This document shows, piece by piece, positions 31,413 through 43,600 of a stretch of 64,000 nt of DNA (positions within the stretch are counted from its first letter, which is position 1; the number at the start of each line of letters is the position of its first letter). The notes below the pieces were generated by a model. That model worked only from the letters and a program-made list of their open reading frames with translations. It did no database searches and was not told the origin of the DNA. Origin of the DNA: Pegoplata infirma (taxonomy: Eukaryota > Arthropoda > Insecta > Diptera > Anthomyiidae); contig OY992540.1 of the NCBI GenBank assembly GCA_963921195.1, forward strand, positions 17,553,136-17,617,135, read 5' to 3'. The translations under genes and the position numbers were made by a program.

Positions 31413-31940
31413 CCCAGCAAAAAAAGAGCTTATCATTCTCTACAAAATTCACCACAACTTATGAACCAGATGTACTTCTTCTTCAACTGAAACATTGATG
31501 AATTTAATATGGGCGTGACACACAAAGTATGTTCTTTTTTTCGCCACTTTTCAGTGGCGAAAGATTTTGACCTTTTGGAAGCGCTTTTTTCATTACTTCT
31601 TTAGAAGTAAGTATTTCTTGGCATTTTGGGTGTGTTTATGTCATTTTTATTTGGTGATTTAGAACTTCTAAATTAGAAGTTCTTTTTTCACTTATTTTTG
31701 TAAGATTGATTGAAAGAGTATTTTTTTGTAATATTTACACTAAAAACACTGTTCAACAGCAAAAACCTCCCAGGCGAAAACCTCCCAGGCGAAAGATGTT
31801 TTTATTATTATTTTGTAGCATTTTTGGAAGTGATTTTAAAAGTACTTCCTACGGAATATGAAGTTCGTCACCTATCGCTAATTTGTATGTAGTGAAACCA
31901 TTAATTCTTTTTGAATCACTTCGTTTATTTTTTTGCTGGG
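31413..31940. mobile_element. DNA element, CCCAGCAAAAAA termini
   Basis: The left end is CCCAGCAAAAAAAGAGC and the right end TTTTTTTGCTGGG. The host minisatellite elsewhere reads GAGAATTGTTATAT, and here GT is present on both sides, so the duplication may be only 2 bp. It contains TTTCGCCACTTTTCAGTGGCG and a short duplicated CTCCCAGGCGAAA. Remnants of the same family surround the foldback at 57892-60229. Confidence 0.6.
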
Positions 31941-31984
31941 GTTATATGGGAAAATGTGTATCAGAATCTGAAAAATTTTCTATA

Positions 31985-34688
31985 CCCGGCTAAAAATAAA
32001 TGTGTATGTTCGTATATGCTTATATATAGATCTTTATATGATCATATATGACATATATGGAAACATATATGTGACCATATATGCAAGAAACGATCCCATA
32101 TATGTGGCCGTATATAAAATATGTGCCATATATGATATCATATATGGAAACATATATGTTATCATAAAATGTTAAGTTTTAGTGCATGTGTATGAAAATA
32201 TCAACCGGAATTACAAAACAAAAGTTTTGTAGGATTGAAATTATATTTTATTACCATATTTATACCTTAATACCGATTCGTATCAATAATTTAAAAAAAT
32301 ATTGTTTCCTAGTTGCAAAATATTCTGATTAAAAAAGTTACTTTTACATAAAGAAAATGGAAAAGGTAAGTTTTAATTAGAATTTTAAATGAATTTAGAA
32401 TTTTAAAATCATATGTATTATTTTTTCCAGTTCATCGTCATAACAAGTATAAGCGTGTACATTTTATTCCAAAACAAGATCATATTCAAAAGGATCATAT
32501 ATATAGAGTGCTTTGATGTTGAAGAAAATTAAACTACGCAGCTTCGTTAATCTCGTGCAACTTCGTGGAGAGGGCATATGCACCACCATTATGTTTTCAC
32601 TGCGATTGCAATACTGCAAACTATTTTGAAATCCCTTAATGTCGCCATAACAAATTGGAAATGATAGATCGTATAAGCAGTTTTGAGCCCGAATAAGGTT
32701 AAGCTCACTCAACTTGGAGAAGAGGACATATGCACCACCAGAAATGTTATCACTACGATTCCAACACTATAAATTATTTTGAAATCCCTTACTGTTGAAA
32801 ATTGGAAATGGAAAGAACGTATAAGAAGTTTGAAGGCCGAGTTACTAGAAAATTCAACCATGCGGAGGGACGTTAAGCTCGCTTAACTTAGAGCAGAGGG
32901 CATATGCACGACCGTTATAACGTTATCACTACGGTTCCAACACTACAAACTATTTTGAAATCGCTTACTATCGCCATAGCAAATCGAAATGAAAAGAACG
33001 ATCAGTTTTAAGGTTGAGTAACGATTTGGGAAGGACAACGTTTTTATACAATTACAAGAAAGCTGTCTATAAGCGAAAGTGACAATCTGGCACATTGTCA
33101 CCATGATGTAAGTAGAAATAGTTACTATCCCTGTCCTTCAAATATCCTTACAAACATGATGTAAGTAGAAATAGTTTTTATCCATATCCTTCAAATATTC
33201 TTACAAACATAACCCAGCAAGATAAAATACATATGTACTACTGAATATATTGCTTTAATTCAAAGTCTTAAGTAATTATTTGCTTGCTATGAATTTTGAT
33301 GCGTGCATTTAGTAGTAGCAAGTTCTTTTTTGCTGGAATAAAAAAGAAATGTGTAATAATTTTTAATATTTTTTCAGATGGATTTCTGAAAGACAATATA
33401 TCTTTCCTTAAAAAGCATTCCATAGTCTTTAGCATCCAATGGGCTTAAGCATCCCATGGTCTTAACAAAATACACTCCAACATGTATGTATGTAACTAGC
33501 AGTATCTAGCCAATCTTTAAAGGTAAATGGTTGCTTCGTTAAATGACATCCGTGTTATCATTAACCTATTAGCACCAAATGCTATCGTTGGTAATACTTT
33601 AATACAATAAAAATTCTAGAAATATCTTAAATATTAATATTATTTTATATCCTTTTTTAGATTTTGACTATAAAAATTGTAAAAAAGAGGCTTATACCAT
33701 AACAAAAACGCTAAGTCTGAAGATAATCGGAATTAACACTAAAACAATAAAACACAATGGAAATCAACGTTCCTTTAATAAGCCCTTTGTTCGCATCTTT
33801 CGTAATTGATATCAATTGAAAAACTTGATATATAAGATCTTTTATGTTCAATTTATTTTGTTTACTATCAAAATGTATTCTCATATCTATAAGTTAAATT
33901 ATTTATTTTTATATGGTCACCAAAAATGCAAACGATAGTAACTAAAAAATGAAAATCATCAAAATAAAGGGTTTCATTAAAATATATGAAAACACCAAAA
34001 TTAATAAAAAAAATATTTTTAATTTTAAATTATACTTATGTACACCGTTTGCAATTCTGGTGAATATATACATAATAATCTATTACATATACAGTTGAAC
34101 CTCGATTATCCGGGTTGCACGGGACCGGATTAAGCACGGATAATCGAAAAACACGGTTGAAAGAGGTTATATATTTTTCTACATTTGTATATGTTCGTGA
34201 ATATATTGCACGGATAATAGAGGTAAAGCACGGTTAATAGAGGTAAAAACAATAACAAAAAATACAATATGTACGTACATGTATGAATTGCACGGATAGT
34301 AGAGGTAAAGCACGGATAATAGAGGTAAAAAACAAACACACAGCATGCCGGTTAATAGAGCCACCGGTTAGTAGAGGGCCGGATAATCGAGGTTCAACTG
34401 TAGTTTAAAATGAAAAAAATAAATAAAAAATATGAAAAAGAATGTAAAACAAATTGAAAACAACATCATATATGATCCCATATATGATTCAATATATTAT
34501 CCAATATATGATTCAATATATGATCTGATATATGATCACATATATTGGATCATATATGATCGTGTCTTATATAAGCGCCAATTTTGGAATATGGTCATAT
34601 ATGAGACCATATTTGATACTATATATGATACTGTATATGGTCTCATATATGATATCATATATGATAATATACAACATTTTTAGCCGGG
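31985..34688. mobile_element. DNA element, CCCGGCTAAAAAT termini, CATATATGA arrays
   Basis: The ends TA|CCCGGCTAAAAAT and ATTTTTAGCCGGG|TA sit in minisatellite sequence. Both subterminal regions carry CATATATGA/TCATATATG arrays (about 32005-32165, 34470-34670). The middle has three tandem copies of a 150-175-bp unit containing AGGGCATATGCACCACC (starting near 32571, 32723, 32897). Two copies of a 57-bp unit lie at about 33101-33210. A pogo-like MITE is nested at 34092-34400. The open frames inside are translations of repeats, not genes. Confidence 0.7.
34092..34400. mobile_element. pogo/Tigger-like MITE
   Basis: TA|CAGTTGAACCTCGATTATCC faces GGATAATCGAGGTTCAACTG|TA, perfect 20-bp-plus TIRs with a TA duplication. 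CAGTTGAACC..-type ends and TA targets are typical of pogo/Tigger elements. The inner repeats GCACGGATAATAGAGGTAAA recur about five times. There is no transposase. Confidence 0.8.
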
Positions 34689-34691
34689 TAG

Positions 34692-34871
34692 GAAAAAAGT
34701 AGAGTTGTCAAATATTCGTCAATTTCAAAAACCGATTTTCGAATACTTCGAAAAACCGCCTTTAAAAAAAATCGGTTTTTCGGTTTTGTAACTAAAAATC
34801 GGTTTCGAATTATCGGTTTTTCGGTTTTTGTTTTTAATAATTTATTTGATAAAAAATTAAAACAAAACAAT
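34692..34871. mobile_element. truncated hAT-like fragment
   Basis: TAGAGTTGTCAAATATTCG is followed by many ATCGGTTTTCGG / CCGATTTTCGAA motifs, the same style of motif array as the complete hAT-like elements. It is cut off by the Helentron that starts at 34872. Only one end is present. Confidence 0.4.
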
Positions 34872-35482
34872 AACAAGTAAAAAAGTTAAATTCGGCCTTG
34901 CCGAATGTAGTGATACCCTCCACAATTTCAAAAAGATTTTGAAAAGAATTTTGAAAAAAATTTCCGCGAAAAAAAATTTTGGTAAAAAAAAAATCCACGA
35001 TTTTTTTTTTCTTTTTTTGTCAAAAAATATGTTCGTACTTGTTTAAATACCATTTGGTGTTCAATTATGTTCACATATGTCAACCAGAAGCCGAATTAAA
35101 GCATTTTGTATTTTTAAGTTATGTTGAATGTACTGAAATTTTTGAGGTGTGCTTACATTTTCGTTCATAACTTTTGAACCGCTGAACCGATATTGCTCAA
35201 ATGCAATACCAAACTTCTCGGGAGAACTTCCAATAAATATTTCAAGTTTCAGTCATCTCTGTGCAATATTTTGTTCGTGATAGCATTTTCCACAGACAGA
35301 CAGACGGACATCGTTAGAATGTCTTAAAATCGATCGGGCATCATGAATATATAATATATATATATATATACTTTATACTATATATTATATATACTTTATG
35401 GGGTCCCAGATCGATATTTCGATGAGTTACAAACGGAATGACAAACTTATATATACCCTCTATAACTAAGTGGAGGGTATAA
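34872..35482 (-). mobile_element. Helentron/DINE-1-like element, lineage B
   Basis: The minus-strand 3' terminus AACAAGT is at 34872, with hairpin TTCGGCCTTGCCGAA and ATACCCTCCAC. A GACA tract lies at 35295-35310 and a (TA)n tract at 35349-35395. The 5' end is GTGGAGGGTAT. The interior ACTTTTGAACCGCTGAACCG matches 58985. Confidence 0.75.
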
Positions 35483-35650
35483 AAATTATGAGGAAAAAAG
35501 TGCATTATTGGTTTTACTTTCACCAAATTTTATTTATGTGAAACAAAACGAAAAATAAATTCGGATAAATAAATTAGAACACCAAAAAATTCGAAAATTT
35601 TCATTTTCACATTTTTTATGTGAATACTTTTTTTGGAACAGCGGCCTGTG
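35483..35650. mobile_element. GGCCGCTGTTC MITE, right half (copy 4)
   Basis: It retains the CACCAAATTTTATTTATGTG block, TTTTTATGTGAATAC and the end GGAACAGCGGCC. The left half is missing where it abuts the Helentron. Confidence 0.55.
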
Positions 35651-36816
35651 TCTCAGAATCTGAGAATTGTTATATCGGAAAATGTGTATCAGAATCTGAA
35701 AAATTTTCTATGGGAAAAAAGTGTCTTAAAATTTTTTTACAGCAAAAATATGTCTCAGAATCAATTTTAAGAATTTTTCTATAAGAAAAATTTTCCACAG
35801 AATCTGAGAAAATTTCTATATGAAAAATGTGTCTCAGAATCGGAGTATTTTTCTATAGTAACATGTGTTCCTATAGAAAAATTTTTCTGTAGGAAAAAAG
35901 TATGTTTCTGAGATTCTTATACATTTTTTTTTTATAGAATTAGAGAATTTTTCTATAAAAAAAAGGTTCTCAGAAGTTGAGAATGTTTCTATTGGAATAA
36001 TTCGTCTTAGAATCTAAAAATTTTTCTATAGAAAAAGTTTGTTGTAAAGTCTGAGAATTTTCTATATGGAAAATGTTCTTCAGAATCTGAGAGTTTTTCT
36101 TTAAGAAAAATGTCTCAGAATCTTTCCATACGAAAAATGTCTCAGAATCTGAGATTTTTCTCTATAAGAAAATATGAGTCTCAGAATCTAAAAATTTTTC
36201 TTTACGAAAAATGTCTCAGAATCTGAGAATCCGATATGTTTTTCTATAAGAAAAATGTCTCAGAGTCTCAGAATATTTCTATACTAAAAATGTCTCATAA
36301 TCTGAGAATTTTATACGAAAAATGTCTCAGAATCTGAGATTTTTTTTATAAAAACAAATTAGCCTCAGATACTATAAATTTTTCCTTACGAAAAATGTCT
36401 CAGAATCTGAGAAATTTCTATATGAAAAATGTCTCAGAATCTGAGAAATTTTCTATACGAAAAATGTCTCAGAATCTGAGATTTTTTTTATAAAAAAATT
36501 AGTCTTAGAATCTATAAATTTTTCCTTACGAAAAATGTCTCAGAATCTGAGAAATTTTCTATACGAAAAATGTCTCAGAATCTGAGAAATTTTCTATACG
36601 AAAAATGTCTCAGAATCTGAGAAATTTTCTATACAAAAAATGTCTCAGATTCTGAAAATTCAGAATCCGAGAAATTTTCTATACGAAAAATGTCTCAGAA
36701 TCTGAGAAATTTTCTATACGAAAAATGTCTCAGAATCTATAAATTATTCCTTACGAAATATGTCTCAGAATCTGAGAAATTTTCTATACGAATGTCTCAG
36801 AATCTGAGAAATTTTC

Positions 36817-37026
36817 TCGTGAGTTTTTTGCTTTTTTTTGTACTTTTGTCAAGCAAATGCGAAATTTGTATGTCAAACGAAGTTTAAAGTCCTGCTCTAA
36901 AAACCAGGGAACTAAAATTGTGAGGGGGAAAGGTGAAAATATATTTTTTTTTTCATCTTATTTTTTACATTTTGTAGACTATAAAAGATTCGGCAAAGCC
37001 GAATTCAATACTCTCTCTCTCTTGTC
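36817..37026 (+). mobile_element. Helentron 3' fragment (lineage C)
   Basis: It contains AGTCCTGCTCTAAAAACCAG, then ATAAAAG, the hairpin GATTCGGC-AAA-GCCGAATTC and CTCTCTCTCTTGTC. The 5' side ends abruptly in minisatellite sequence. Confidence 0.55.
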
Positions 37027-37661
37027 TTAAATAAAAAAACTGTAGTTTAAAGTATTTTTTCTTTAGTTTTTCTCTTTTTAATATTATTTACTTAACTCTT
37101 AAACTTTAATTTCAAAATATGTTTATATATTTATTAAACGTAATTTTATATTTTTTTTCTTGTTTTTTTTAAGTTACATACTAAAGTTAAAGGCTAAATA
37201 ATTATAAAAAACAAAATTACGCAAATATGTTATGAGAACAATGGAGAAGAAAAAAAAAATAAATGTTGCTTTAAATTTTTATTTTTTTTACAACACAAAG
37301 ATGGCTTAGAATTACATAATTAATTAATAATTAGAGGAAGAGAGAGATAATTAAACCAGCGAAAAAAGTAAAAGCTTAAAATTGTAACAAAAATAAACTT
37401 AAGAATTTGAAAATAATTTGAAAAATTTTGAAAAAAAAAAACAAATATAAATTTATTAGTAAAAGAGATAAAAAAAAACAATTAGAAATATAAATTTATT
37501 GATTTTTAGGGGATGGAGGATGGTGGTCGTTGTTGTTTTTATGTGTAATGTTGTTGGGGGGGTATGTATGTAAAGTATGTAGGTAGGTTTAATTAAGGAG
37601 GTGGTGGCGTTAGAATAGTGTTAGATAAGTTGTGTTGGACAAATTTGTGTTATTTGTTAAT
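37027..37661. other. unique-looking intergenic DNA
   Basis: No repeat family was recognised. Around 37505-37640 the plus strand is unusually G/T-rich (GGATGGAGGATGGTGGTCGT, GGAGGTGGTGGCG), unlike its surroundings. It could be untranslated or regulatory sequence of a neighbouring gene, but nothing proves it. Confidence 0.35.
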
Positions 37662-37663
37662 AA

Positions 37664-40600
37664 TCAACCAGCTAGCAAAAACAAAAGACTTGAGCTTTAA
37701 GATTACCACTAAGATAATGATTTATAAAAAATTTATATTTTTTATTTTTAATAAAAAATATTTCAAAATTAAATTTTGAATCTTTTTCAAGTACTATTGC
37801 AACACATAAATGAAATAACCCACTTTTTGAACTCGTTTTGAATCGATATATCGATAACACATAGAATTTTAAATTTAATATATAAATTTTATAGTTATCG
37901 ATAACAAAAAAAAATGTTCTAAAACAAATTTTATTTTATGAACTCGTTTTGAATCGATATTTCGATAACACATAGAATTTTAAATTTGATACATAAATTT
38001 TATAGTTATCGATATATCGATAGCAAAAAAAAAAATTATTTAAATTTTTATAATTTATCAACATAATTTTATCGATAACAAAAAGGAAAATAAATATATT
38101 TAAAATTTTATCATTATCAATATATCGATAGCAAAAAAATCTATAGAACATTTTTTTGTTATCGATACAACAAAAAATTTGCATTTAAAAATATCGATAA
38201 CTAGCAAATTTGCTACAAAATTTTTGGTTGTTATCGATAAATAAAATATTTTCTTAATGTAAATTTTGTGTTAACGATAATTCGATAACTAAAATTTTTT
38301 ATAGAAAATTTGTGTCATCGATAACTATAAAATTTTCTATAGACAATTTTTTCTGTTTTTGATATATCGATAACTATAAAACTTTGCCCAGAATATTTTA
38401 GGTTATCCATATATAGATAAGTATAACATTTTCTAAAAAAAAAATTTTTGTGTTATCGATAACTATAAAATTTTCTAGTCATCGATTTTGTTAATTTTAT
38501 TGTTATCGATAACACAACAAATTTTCTATACAAAATGTTATCGATATATCGATAACACAAATAAAATTCTATAGAAAATTTTATATTTATCGATATATCG
38601 ATAACATATTTATCGATATTTCAAACACAAAAAAATGCCTATAAAAATTTTATAGTTTTCCGACACAAAATATTTTCTTTATGAAATTGTGAAGTTATCG
38701 ATATATCGAAAACACAAATAATTTTCTATAGAAAATTTTATATTTATCGATAATACAAAAAGTTTTCTATAGAAAATTTTATAGTTATCGATAACACAAA
38801 AAATGTTCAATAGAAAATTTTGAAGTTATCGATAACACATAAAATATTCTATAGAAAATTTTCTAGGTATTGAATTTTGTAATTATCGATAACAGAAAAA
38901 AAGGTCCTATAGAATTTTGTTTGTGTTATCGATAAAAATAAATTTTCTATAGAACATTTTGTTTGTGTTATCGATAACTATAAAATTTTTGTAATTCAAT
39001 AACTAGAAAATTTTCTATAGAACATTTTATGTCTTATCGATAACTTCAAAATTTTCTATTGAACATTTGTTTTTGAATATTGATATATAATACAAAAAAT
39101 TTTCTGTAGACAATTTATCGATATTTCAAACACAAAAAAATGCCTATAAAAATTTTATAGTTTTCCGACACAAAATATTTTCTTTATGAAATTGTGAAGT
39201 TATCGATATATCGAAAACACAAATAATTTTCTATAGAAAATTTTATATTTATCAATAATACAAAAAGGTTTCTATAGAAAATTTTATAGTTATCGATAAC
39301 ACAAAAAATGTTCAATAGAAAATTTTGAAGTTATCGATAACACATAAAATATTCTATAGAAAATTTTCTAGGTATTGAATTACAAACATTTTGTAATTAT
39401 CGATAACACAAAATATGTTCTATAGAAATTTTTTGTGTTATCGATTAAAATTAATTTTCTATAGAACATTTTTTTTTTGTGTTATCGATAACTATAAAAT
39501 TTTTGTAATTCAATAGCTAGAAAATTTTCTATAGAACATTTTATGTCTTATCGATAACTTCAAAATTTTCTATTGAACATTTTTGTGTTTCTTTGAATAT
39601 TGATATATAATAAAAAAAATTTTCTATAGACAATTTTATGGTTACCGATATATCGATAACACAAAAAAATTTCTATAAAAATTTTATAGTTATCGTACAC
39701 AAAATATTTTCTTTATGAAATTGTGAAGTCATCGATAACACAAATAATTTTCTATAGAACATTTTATATTTGGGGGTTTTCGTGTCAACTGACACAACTT
39801 TTGAAACCGATGTCGAAGGTTAGTCCTATTGGATAGTAGTTCAGACACAATTTTTCAACGAGATCGGTCAAGAACTCTCTGAGTTAGAGGGGGTCGAAAT
39901 TTGACATTTTGGCCAAAGAGGTGTTGATTCTCATCCATGTAACTTCTTACCTATTGCTTTTAGCAAAATGTGTCCCGAAGAGTTTAGATAGCTATTTCTT
40001 CAGTCTTTCGAAAAAAAAATATAAAAAAAAAATTTAGATTTTTTTTCTTAAAAATCCAAAACTTTTTTGACTTTTTCCTCAAATTGGGCCCTTTTTTTTT
40101 TTTTTTTTTGTTTCAGAAGAAAGCTTATGTGATTTCCTTTAAGAGCTGTGGGGTCGCTTAGTGGGATGCGAGTGGGATATCTATGAAAAAATTTTTTTTT
40201 TAACTTTGGAACACAAAAAACGGTTCATCAATTTGCACTATTAGGCGTGGGATTGCTAACCAGTTTTCGATTTCGATCCGCGATACCCTCTAATTTTTTT
40301 AGGTTCGAAAAAGAAAGCACGAGCCAAAAAATGGGGGCGGTGGGGAAGGGCCATTTGGCCCCTCATTGGGGTCAAATTTGGGCGTAAAGAGGTAGAAATC
40401 CTCAAAAAGCCCCAAAACTCCCCTAGAAACGCCCCTGGAGGGGTGCAATGTGAGACCGACCTCCAATAATTTTCTGCCCCCAACATTTTTCTTGAACATA
40501 CCTTACCCCTATTTCCACTTCCTAAGGGGGCTCCCATACAAAATGACATTTTTATAAAATTTGCTCCTACCGGTCTAACTGTCCATAGGGTGCCCCTAGA

Positions 40601-43600
40601 GATGTAAAATGTATGACCGACCCCCAATATTTTTTCAACTCCAACATTTTCTTAGAATATACCTACCCTTTATTTTCAACTCTTAAGGGGGTCCCCATAC
40701 ATTTTTTTTTATTTTTTTATTAGTTTTTAAAAATACATGTTTTTATAATGTATGGGAGCCCCTTAAGGAGTGGAGATAGGGTGTTATGATGTTCGGACAA
40801 AATGTTGGTAACTAAAAAATAATGGGGGTTGGTCGTAATTTTTGCCTCTCTAGGAGGCACGGTAGGGGCGGTAGGAGCTGGTTTAATAAAACAAATTTAT
40901 AAAAATTAAAAGAAATGTATGGGGACCACCTTAAGGGTTAAAGATACATTGTAGGTATGTTTGCAAAAAATGTTGGAATTAATAAAATAATGGAGGTCGG
41001 TCATACATTTGGCCCCACTAGGGGCAGTTTAGGGTAAGTTAGAATGGTAGTATCAAATTTTTTAAAAATGTTTTGTATGGGAGCCCCCTTAGGAAGTGGA
41101 AATAGGGGTAAGGTATGTTCAAGAAAAATGTTGGGGGCAGAAAATTATTGGAGGTCGGTCTCACATTGCACCCCTCCAGGGGCGTTTCTAGGTGAGTTTT
41201 GGGGCTTTTTGGGGATTTTTACTTCTTTACGCCCAACTTTGACCCCAATGAGGGGCCATATGGCCCCTCCCCACCGCCCCCATTTTTTGGCTCGTGCTTT
41301 CTTTTTCGAACCTAAAAAAAATTAGAGGGTATCGCGGATCGAAATCGAAAACTGGTTAGCTATCCCACGCCGAATAGTGCAAATTGAAGAACCATTTTTT
41401 GTGTTCCAAAGTTAAAAAAAAAAAATTTTTCATAGATATCCCACTCGCATCCCACTAAGCGACCCCACAGCTCTTAAAGTAAATCACCTAAGCTTTCTTT
41501 TGAATCAAAAAAAATTGAGGAAAAAGTCAAAAAAGTTTTGGATTTTTAAGAAAAAAAATCAAAAATTTTTTTTTTATTTTTTTTATATTTTTTTTTTGAA
41601 AGACTGAAGAAATAGCTATCTAAACTCTTTGGGACACATTTTGCTAAAAACAATAGGTAAGAAGTTACATGGATGAGAATCAACACCTCTTTGGCCAAAA
41701 TGTCAAATTTCGACCCCCTCTAACTCTGAGAGTTCTTGACCGATCTCGTTGAAAAATTGTGTCTGAACTACTATCCAATAGGACTAACCTTGGTGCAAAT
41801 TTCATCCCGATCGGAAGACATCGGTTTCAAAAGTTGTGTCAGTTGACACGAAAACCCCCATTTATAAATAATACAAAAAGTTTTCTGTAGAAAATTTTAT
41901 AGTTATCGATAACACAAAAAATGTTTAATAGAAAATTTTGAAGTTATCGATAACACATAAAATATTATAGGCATTGAATTACAAACATTTTGTAATTATC
42001 GATAACACAAAAAATGTTCTATAGAAATTTTTTTGTGTTATCGATAAAAATAAATTTTCTATAGAACATTTTTTTTTTGTGTCATCGATAATTATAAAAT
42101 TTTTGTAATTCAATAACCAGAAAATTTTCTATAGAACATTTTATGTCTTATTGATAACTTTAAAATTTTCTATTGAACATTTTTGTGTTATCGATAACTA
42201 TAAAATTTTATACAGAAAAATTTTTGTATTATCGATATATCGATAAATATAAAATTTTCTATAGAAAATTATTTCTGTATTGTATAACACAAGTTTCCTA
42301 TAGACAGTTTTATAGTTATCGATATATCGATAACAAAAAAAATTGAAATAGAACTACAAAAAACTTTATAGAGAATATTTATAGTTATCGATAACGCAAA
42401 CAATTTTCTGTAGAAAATTTTGTATTTATTTTATTTTTATTATTTACCGATATATCGATAACACAAAACATGTTCTATAGAAAATTTAAAAGTTATCAAT
42501 CACACAAAAAATGTTTATTGAAAATTTTATAGTTATCGATAACACATAAAATATTTTATCTATCTAGTTATCGAATTTTCTATAACACAAAATTTGCATC
42601 TAGAAATATTATATTAATCGATATATTACTATCGTTATCGATATATTGATATCGATACATTGATTACACACAAAAAAAATTACAAAAAATTTTATAGTTA
42701 TCGATATTTCTATAACAAAAAATATTTTTGTGTTGTCGAAATATCATTTTTCTACAAAAAAAATGTTTGTTACACATTAATATATCGATAATTATAAAAA
42801 AATTTAAATAAAATTTTGTGTTATCTATATATCGATAACTATTAAATTTTTTAACGAACATTTTTTTGTGTTATCGAAGACTATAAAGTTTTCTACAGAA
42901 AATTTTATAATTATCGATTTATTAATAACACAAACATTTTTTTGTATAAAAATAACATTTTTATTAGGTTATCGATAACACAAAAATATTTTGTAGAAAA
43001 TTTTACGGTTATCGATATCACAAAAAAATCCGGAGAATATTTTTAGTTATCGATAAAACAAACAATTTTCTTTTTTTTATATTAATCGATAATACAAACA
43101 ATGATCTATAGAAAAATTTTTAGTATCGATAACACAAAAAACATTTTCTATAAAAACTTATATAGTAATCGATTACACCAAATTATCTATATATTGATAA
43201 CACACAAAAAAAAATTATAGAAAATCTTATACTTATCGATATTTCCATCACACAGAAATTTTTGTGTTATCGATAACTATAAAATTTTCTCTAGAAAATC
43301 TTGAGTTATTGATATGTATTATCGATAACTATAAAATTTTATATAGAAAATTTTGAGTTATCCATAATTCGATAACTTTAAAATTTTCTAATGAAAATTT
43401 TTTGTGTTATCGATAACTGTAATTTTTTTTTGTTATCGATCATTTTTATTATAGAAAAAATTTTCTTTAGAAAATTTTCTAGCTATCGATAACACAGAAG
43501 ATATATACCGAAAATTGTATAGTTACCGATAACACAGAAGATATATACCGAAAATTGTATAGTTACCGATAACATTGAAAATTTTCTTGATATGTATATC

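Larger units (their letters stand above)
31311..36815. repeat. TCTCAGAATCTGAGA minisatellite shattered by insertions
   Basis: Array sequence is visible at 31311-31412, 31941-31984 and 35647-36815, with units near 33-37 bp. The best-conserved block (about 36400-36820) alternates ATGTCTCAGAATCTGAGAAA with TTTCTATACGAAA. The gaps hold, in order, a CCCAGC element, a CCCGGC element, a hAT-like fragment, a Helentron and part of a GGCCGCTGTTC MITE. Confidence 0.8.

Noticed and set aside
32464..32712. 82-residue open frame with a possible leucine-rich look
   Set aside because: It covers the tandem ~150-175-bp units; the apparent periodicity is the DNA repeat, and the other units are not open.
34432..34683. 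Protein of IYDPIYDSIYD repeats
   Set aside because: It is a translation of the CATATATGAT motif array in the 31985-34688 element.
35341..35400. (TA)n tract as a promoter TATA region
   Set aside because: It is the normal TA tract of a Helentron/DINE-1-like copy.
13395..36815. CRISPR-like appearance of regularly spaced TCTCAGAATCTGAGA repeats
   Set aside because: Units and spacers are both repetitive and degenerate, there are no unique spacers or cas genes, and the DNA is animal nuclear.
40256..41325. Mirror-image open frames with MGAPLGSGNRGKVCSR
   Set aside because: Same reason: palindromic arms of the 39772-41859 element, no known family, no gene context.
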